64,000 nt of DNA from Calditrichales bacterium MX18-03 (GTDB lineage Bacteria > Bacillota > Clostridia > Lutisporales > Lutisporaceae): the NCBI GenBank assembly GCA_021083345.1, contig JAJGRE010000003.1, positions 310,001 to 374,000 on the forward strand. Direction: 5' to 3'. The notes below the pieces were generated by a model that saw only the letters and a program-made list of their open reading frames with translations, searched no databases and was not told the origin of the DNA. Below are positions 60,807 to 64,000 of this stretch, piece by piece (position 1 is the first letter of the stretch; the number at the start of each line of letters is the position of its first letter). Position numbers and translations under genes: made by a program.

Positions 60807-62141
60807 TTATGCAAAATGCGCCTTGGCAAATGCCGGCAGTCCAGATGCTTCAGCAGGACCTACCGTAACCTTCCAGCCGGACTTTTCTTCCAATGCGCCC
60901 TTGATGACCGCAACATAACCGGGGATAACAATATTCCTGTGGCTGACCATATCCTCAATGCCGCAGGCCTTAAGGAACTCGGCTATCTTTTCTCCGTTGA
61001 ACTTGCCTGCTGCCCAGGCTGTCAGGACAGAGGTACCGTCAGTGGGGCATGCAATGATATAGGAAGGGATCTTGCTGCCGGATATTTCTCCTTCAACGGT
61101 GTAATAAGTCAGTGAGAAGTTTGTCGTTACGTAAACCGGCGAATCCTTGGTCACTGCGCCGATCTGGTATACCTTGGGCTCAACCTGGCTGGGCTTCTGC
61201 GGGTCAGTGTAGATGTTCATCCGCAGCGCTGTCAGCGGCAGTATCTGCGACTTCTCGTCTGCCTTCATGACGACAACACTGGCATATTTTGTTATATAAA
61301 CACTGGCTTCCATGATCTCATCTCTGGGATTGTCGGAGGCCGTGAAGGCTATCACGGGATAACCCAAAGGTCTGAAACGCTTCTTGATAGCCAGTCTGCG
61401 GATCTGTGTCATTTCAGCCAAAGCTTGTGAAAGGTTCCTGGTGCCGATATCGATGACCAGTTCCTTATAGGAAGCAGCCACTTTTTCCACCAAAGCAGCA
61501 GTGGCATCCAAACCTTCTCCTTTTACAGCCAGCGGGCAATCATATTTCTTCGCCAGCTCCACTATTTTTTCATAATTGGCTTCCGTTGCGGCATAGATAA
61601 GGGGCTTCGAGCTGCCAATGACGGCAAGCCCTTTTTCCATAGCAGCCGGATCTTCGCTGATCAGAACGGTAGCGAAGCAGGTCTTGTCAGCAACAGCTTT
61701 TACAGCATTTGCAAATGTGTCGGGGTTTCCGGAATCGTTCCGGACTGCGATCATGTCAATGGATACTGTCTGCCCGACCCTTTCAAAGGCAAGGGCGTTT
61801 ACCTTCTCCACCTTGGCTTCCAGCTCAGTGCCTGACAGCATGTCGGATATCTCAATGGCTATACAGGTGGGGTGAAAAAATGCCTTATCATGCCTGAACA
61901 ATACCACTTCATCGCCCAGTTCGCGCTCATAACCTGATTTGCCTACTTTTACAAGCTTTATAGGTGGTGCTGAAGCGCCTCCTAGAGTCTCCTTGGCCTG
62001 CTCGGAAACATGAGGACACTTGTCAAGAGAGGTCTTCGATGCTGCCAAAGCCATTGCAAACGCAAGGCAGGTAGGATTCCCGCATTCCTTGCAGTTAGTT
62101 TTGGGCAGCAGTTTGTAAATGTCTAAACCTGTCAACGCCAT
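60807..62141 (-). CDS. acsC: Corrinoid iron-sulfur protein large subunit
   Basis: A 444-residue subunit that carries the cobamide and one 4Fe-4S cluster. The N-terminal cluster ligands are Cys17, 20, 25 and 42 (NCKECGNPTC and DKCP). A TIM-barrel region follows, then a C-terminal cobamide-binding domain (SKIPSYIIACPTDGTSVLTA, VSHRNIVIPGYVAVIKGALE). Length fits the family (about 446). It lies 15 bases before acsV and 37 bases after a 53-codon orphan gene. Confidence 0.95.
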   Translation of the reverse strand: MALTGLDIYKLLPKTNCKECGNPTCLAFAMALAASKTSLDKCPHVSEQAKETLGGASAPPIKLVKVGKSGYERELGDEVVLFRHDKAFFHPTCIAIEISDMLSGTELEAKVEKVNALAFERVGQTVSIDMIAVRNDSGNPDTFANAVKAVADKTCFATVLISEDPAAMEKGLAVIGSSKPLIYAATEANYEKIVELAKKYDCPLAVKGEGLDATAALVEKVAASYKELVIDIGTRNLSQALAEMTQIRRLAIKKRFRPLGYPVIAFTASDNPRDEIMEASVYITKYASVVVMKADEKSQILPLTALRMNIYTDPQKPSQVEPKVYQIGAVTKDSPVYVTTNFSLTYYTVEGEISGSKIPSYIIACPTDGTSVLTAWAAGKFNGEKIAEFLKACGIEDMVSHRNIVIPGYVAVIKGALEEKSGWKVTVGPAEASGLPAFAKAHFA

Positions 62142-62178
62142 ACATCACAACTCCTTCTTATAGTTTAACGGTCCATGC

Positions 62179-62340
62179 CTATGCATGCCCGTGCTCAACG
62201 ATTTCATGATACAACGCCTTGTAAAGCTCACACACAGCTTTGACCTTTTCCTCAGTCGTCATGTTCTCAAAGAACTTTTCATTCCGGACGACATTAACTA
62301 CAATCTCTGTAACAATATTAGCATTGTTTACACCGCACAT
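62179..62340 (-). CDS. Small orphan protein (53 residues) between acsB and acsC
   Basis: ATG at 62338-62340 follows AGGAGGG, and the frame closes with TAG at 62179-62181. The product is acidic and helical: MCGVNNANIVTEIVVNVV, NEKFFENMTTEEKVKAVCEL, then YKALYHEIVEHGHA. It has two Cys (2 and about 37) and a His-rich end. There is no signal peptide or membrane segment. The strong ribosome site, fit between two acs genes and clean codon use argue that it is real. Function unknown; an assembly or metal-delivery role for the complex is only a guess. Confidence 0.75.
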   Translation of the reverse strand: MCGVNNANIVTEIVVNVVRNEKFFENMTTEEKVKAVCELYKALYHEIVEHGHA

Positions 62341-62367
62341 AGGAACCCTCCTCTCCAAGCGCCGATT

Positions 62368-62402
62368 CCACCTGCTCCTCTTAAAAAACAGGGAACAGGT
62401 GG
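62368..62402 (-). terminator. Hairpin between acsB and the small orphan gene
   Basis: On the minus strand CCACCTGTTCC pairs with GGAGCAGGTGG (11 bp, one G-T pair) around a 13-base loop that contains six T. No T-run follows the stem, so it is more likely an mRNA-stability or processing hairpin than a terminator. It lies 24 bases after the acsB stop. Confidence 0.5.
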
Positions 62403-62426
62403 CCGGCAGACTGATTTATGAATTTT

Positions 62427-64000
62427 TTAGAATAACGGATCCATCGTCAGCGCCGGGTGACCTTTTTCTTCCAGGAAGGACAGGATTTGCTCCGTATCCG
62501 TCCCGACGCTTTCATCAGCAACCTTGTCGATAAAATCTTCGCCCAGGCCTTCTTCGACGCTTCTCTTAATGAAATCCTCCCTGAGGAAATCCTTCAGATC
62601 CTTTGGCATCCAGATGATTCTTCCCAGACCTCCGTCAGCCTTGATGAACTTCTTGCTGACGATATAGCGCTTGCCGATGCCCATGAAACCAGGAGACTGG
62701 ACACCGCCGCCTACGGAACCGGCCAAAGTAGAGAAGGTCATGCCGCATGGAGTCATGCCGGAATGCTCTCTGGTGGTGATCATAAGGCCGTTGGCTTCGG
62801 GGACCATGGCCATAATGGCTTCAAAGCAGCCGCAGGAGGTCATGGGCAGTTCCATCAGGGTGTAAAGTGCAACTTCTTCCAGCGTCCGGTTGGAGCTGTT
62901 ATAAACAAATTCATTGACACTCCTCCAGATTCCCTTGTTCTCGTCGATCGTTCCCTCTTTCTTAATGGGCTGGTTGGGCCCTGTGGGTGTGATCTCAAAG
63001 GAAGCCTTGGCATCCAGCCAGCTGACTGCACCGCAAAGGCCTACACGCTCCGGCGCAACCACGCAGACATGATTGGGTGCGAAGGATTGACATAACGTAC
63101 AAGAGTAGAACACATCCACTGATTCGTCTGTCAGGCCCCTCAGCCTTTCATCTCTCTGATGGTAGGCAGCGCGCGCTTCCTTGATCCTTTCCTCCACCTG
63201 CTCCTTGTCGGTATAGATGATGACCTCCACACGGTCAACAATAGCAGGGAACTCCGACTTGTACTTGGCAATGAGGATCTCTCCAAAATGCCTGAATTTG
63301 AAGCCCTTTGCGTGAGCATCCTTATTGATCCTCACCCAGGCGATATCCCTCTGTGCCACATGCCACAAACCTTCACCGTAGTTGACGAAGTAGTGCACCC
63401 TTCTTTCAAGAACGCCTTCAAAATCCGGCTGCATCTTTCTTCCATAGATCTTGACGTATATGCCTAAAGGCAGCTTTGATCCTTCCTCAATATCATCTAT
63501 TTCAGGACCGACCACGGTAATCTTCCCGTCCTCGATTTCGTCCGGGCCAACCATCTTGACCAGCTCAAAGGCTGTAGTCCTTCCGCCGCCGAACTCAACA
63601 TAAGCATCGGCACCTCTGACGGTCTCACCTTCGAAAGCGGGACCGATGGTGATCGGTACATTGATATCCACTATCTTCAGCTTGATGCCCCTTAGTTCAA
63701 GGGAGTAGGGTACAATCTTTTCGTAGTCGGGCTGGTAGACGTACCAATCCGGCACTTCTTCCGCTATAGGCTGGTCGGTGATGACCGGGAAGCCCAGCAT
63801 GATGGCACCGAACTCCGCTGCTATCCTGACCTCGTCCTGCTCACCCAATGCCAATACAAATGCTCTGACTCGGTTCCTCTGGTATTCCAGCTGGGCAGCC
63901 TTGTTGCCGGGTGTTATGCCGCCGAATGCCAGACCGCCTCTCAATGCGAAATTGACGGCATGTATGGCCTGTGTGAAGTTCCCAAGCGGGAATGCGATGT
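62427..64000 (-). CDS. acsB: Acetyl-CoA synthase (CODH/ACS alpha), partial at window edge
   Basis: About 524 C-terminal codons of ACS (full length about 710-730) are open up to base 64000, where the frame continues upstream (for example HAVNFALRGGLAFGGITPG). The enzyme joins CO, the methyl group from the corrinoid protein and CoA into acetyl-CoA at the Ni-Ni-4Fe-4S A-cluster. The A-cluster ligands are visible: CTLCQSFAPNHVC, the ERVGLCGAVSWLDAKAS segment and the CGC of MTSCGCFEAIM. GGLGRIIWMPKDLK near the end is typical. acsA (CODH) would be expected upstream, outside the window. Confidence 0.96.
   Translation of the reverse strand, partial: IAFPLGNFTQAIHAVNFALRGGLAFGGITPGNKAAQLEYQRNRVRAFVLALGEQDEVRIAAEFGAIMLGFPVITDQPIAEEVPDWYVYQPDYEKIVPYSLELRGIKLKIVDINVPITIGPAFEGETVRGADAYVEFGGGRTTAFELVKMVGPDEIEDGKITVVGPEIDDIEEGSKLPLGIYVKIYGRKMQPDFEGVLERRVHYFVNYGEGLWHVAQRDIAWVRINKDAHAKGFKFRHFGEILIAKYKSEFPAIVDRVEVIIYTDKEQVEERIKEARAAYHQRDERLRGLTDESVDVFYSCTLCQSFAPNHVCVVAPERVGLCGAVSWLDAKASFEITPTGPNQPIKKEGTIDENKGIWRSVNEFVYNSSNRTLEEVALYTLMELPMTSCGCFEAIMAMVPEANGLMITTREHSGMTPCGMTFSTLAGSVGGGVQSPGFMGIGKRYIVSKKFIKADGGLGRIIWMPKDLKDFLREDFIKRSVEEGLGEDFIDKVADESVGTDTEQILSFLEEKGHPALTMDPLF

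Overview
The window looks like a chromosomal piece of an acetogenic Clostridia (Bacillota). The main reason is a 25-kb stretch, all on the minus strand (39013-64000), that encodes most of the Wood-Ljungdahl pathway: acetyl-CoA synthase, both corrinoid iron-sulfur protein subunits, methyltransferase, MetV/MetF, formyl-THF synthetase and FolD. Reverse rubrerythrin, type I plus type III glutamine synthetases, an ANTAR regulator and strong AGGAGG ribosome sites also fit a strict anaerobe of this class. No species can be named from the sequence. CODH (acsA) and formate dehydrogenase are not in the window; acsB runs off the right edge.

Region 1 (1-8.2 kb) is visibly AT-richer and patchy. It holds a VanR/VanS-type two-component system (vanS cut by the left edge), a GNAT acetyltransferase, a frameshifted small gene, an ABC-F ribosome-protection gene with a leader peptide and an attenuator-like terminator, an Rrf2 regulator with a methyltransferase, a 177-bp duplicated piece of the acetyltransferase, a histidine-kinase fragment and a decayed IS3-family element. 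It reads as an acquired antibiotic-response island in decay.

Region 2 (8.3-39 kb) is housekeeping and signalling: reverse rubrerythrin, PadR/DUF2812, topoisomerase III, a histidine kinase, a TPR protein followed by a 43-residue exported peptide gene (a candidate RRNPP peptide-signalling pair), nitroreductase, DMT transporters, a PHP phosphatase, and a nitrogen block glnN - glnA - nitR-like ANTAR regulator - amt. The glutamine synthetase leaders share one architecture: promoter, AxxGxx-loop hairpin, overlapping terminator. Then follow an L,D-transpeptidase, exonuclease III, two chemotaxis receptors, an aminotransferase/exporter pair facing a MocR regulator, a large Cache-PAS-GGDEF-EAL protein, and an exported LysM/FMN/FAD reductase facing a TetR regulator.

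Region 3 (39-64 kb) reads, in transcription order: acsB, a 53-codon orphan, acsC, acsV, cooC, acsD, acsE, a CoxD/CoxE-like MoxR-VWA pair, a short HdrA-like protein, a ferredoxin-MvhD-like fusion, metV, metF, hdrC, a 1483-residue HdrA-GltD-HdrA fusion, mvhD, three flavin/iron-sulfur genes matching the FlxABC pattern, fhs and folD. I infer that NADH enters through the Flx-like module, passes through the tandem HdrA fusion and HdrC, and reaches MetVF, with no HdrB encoded here. This Hdr/Flx/MetVF arrangement, the MoxR-VWA pair and the small orphan are the strongest candidates for something undescribed.
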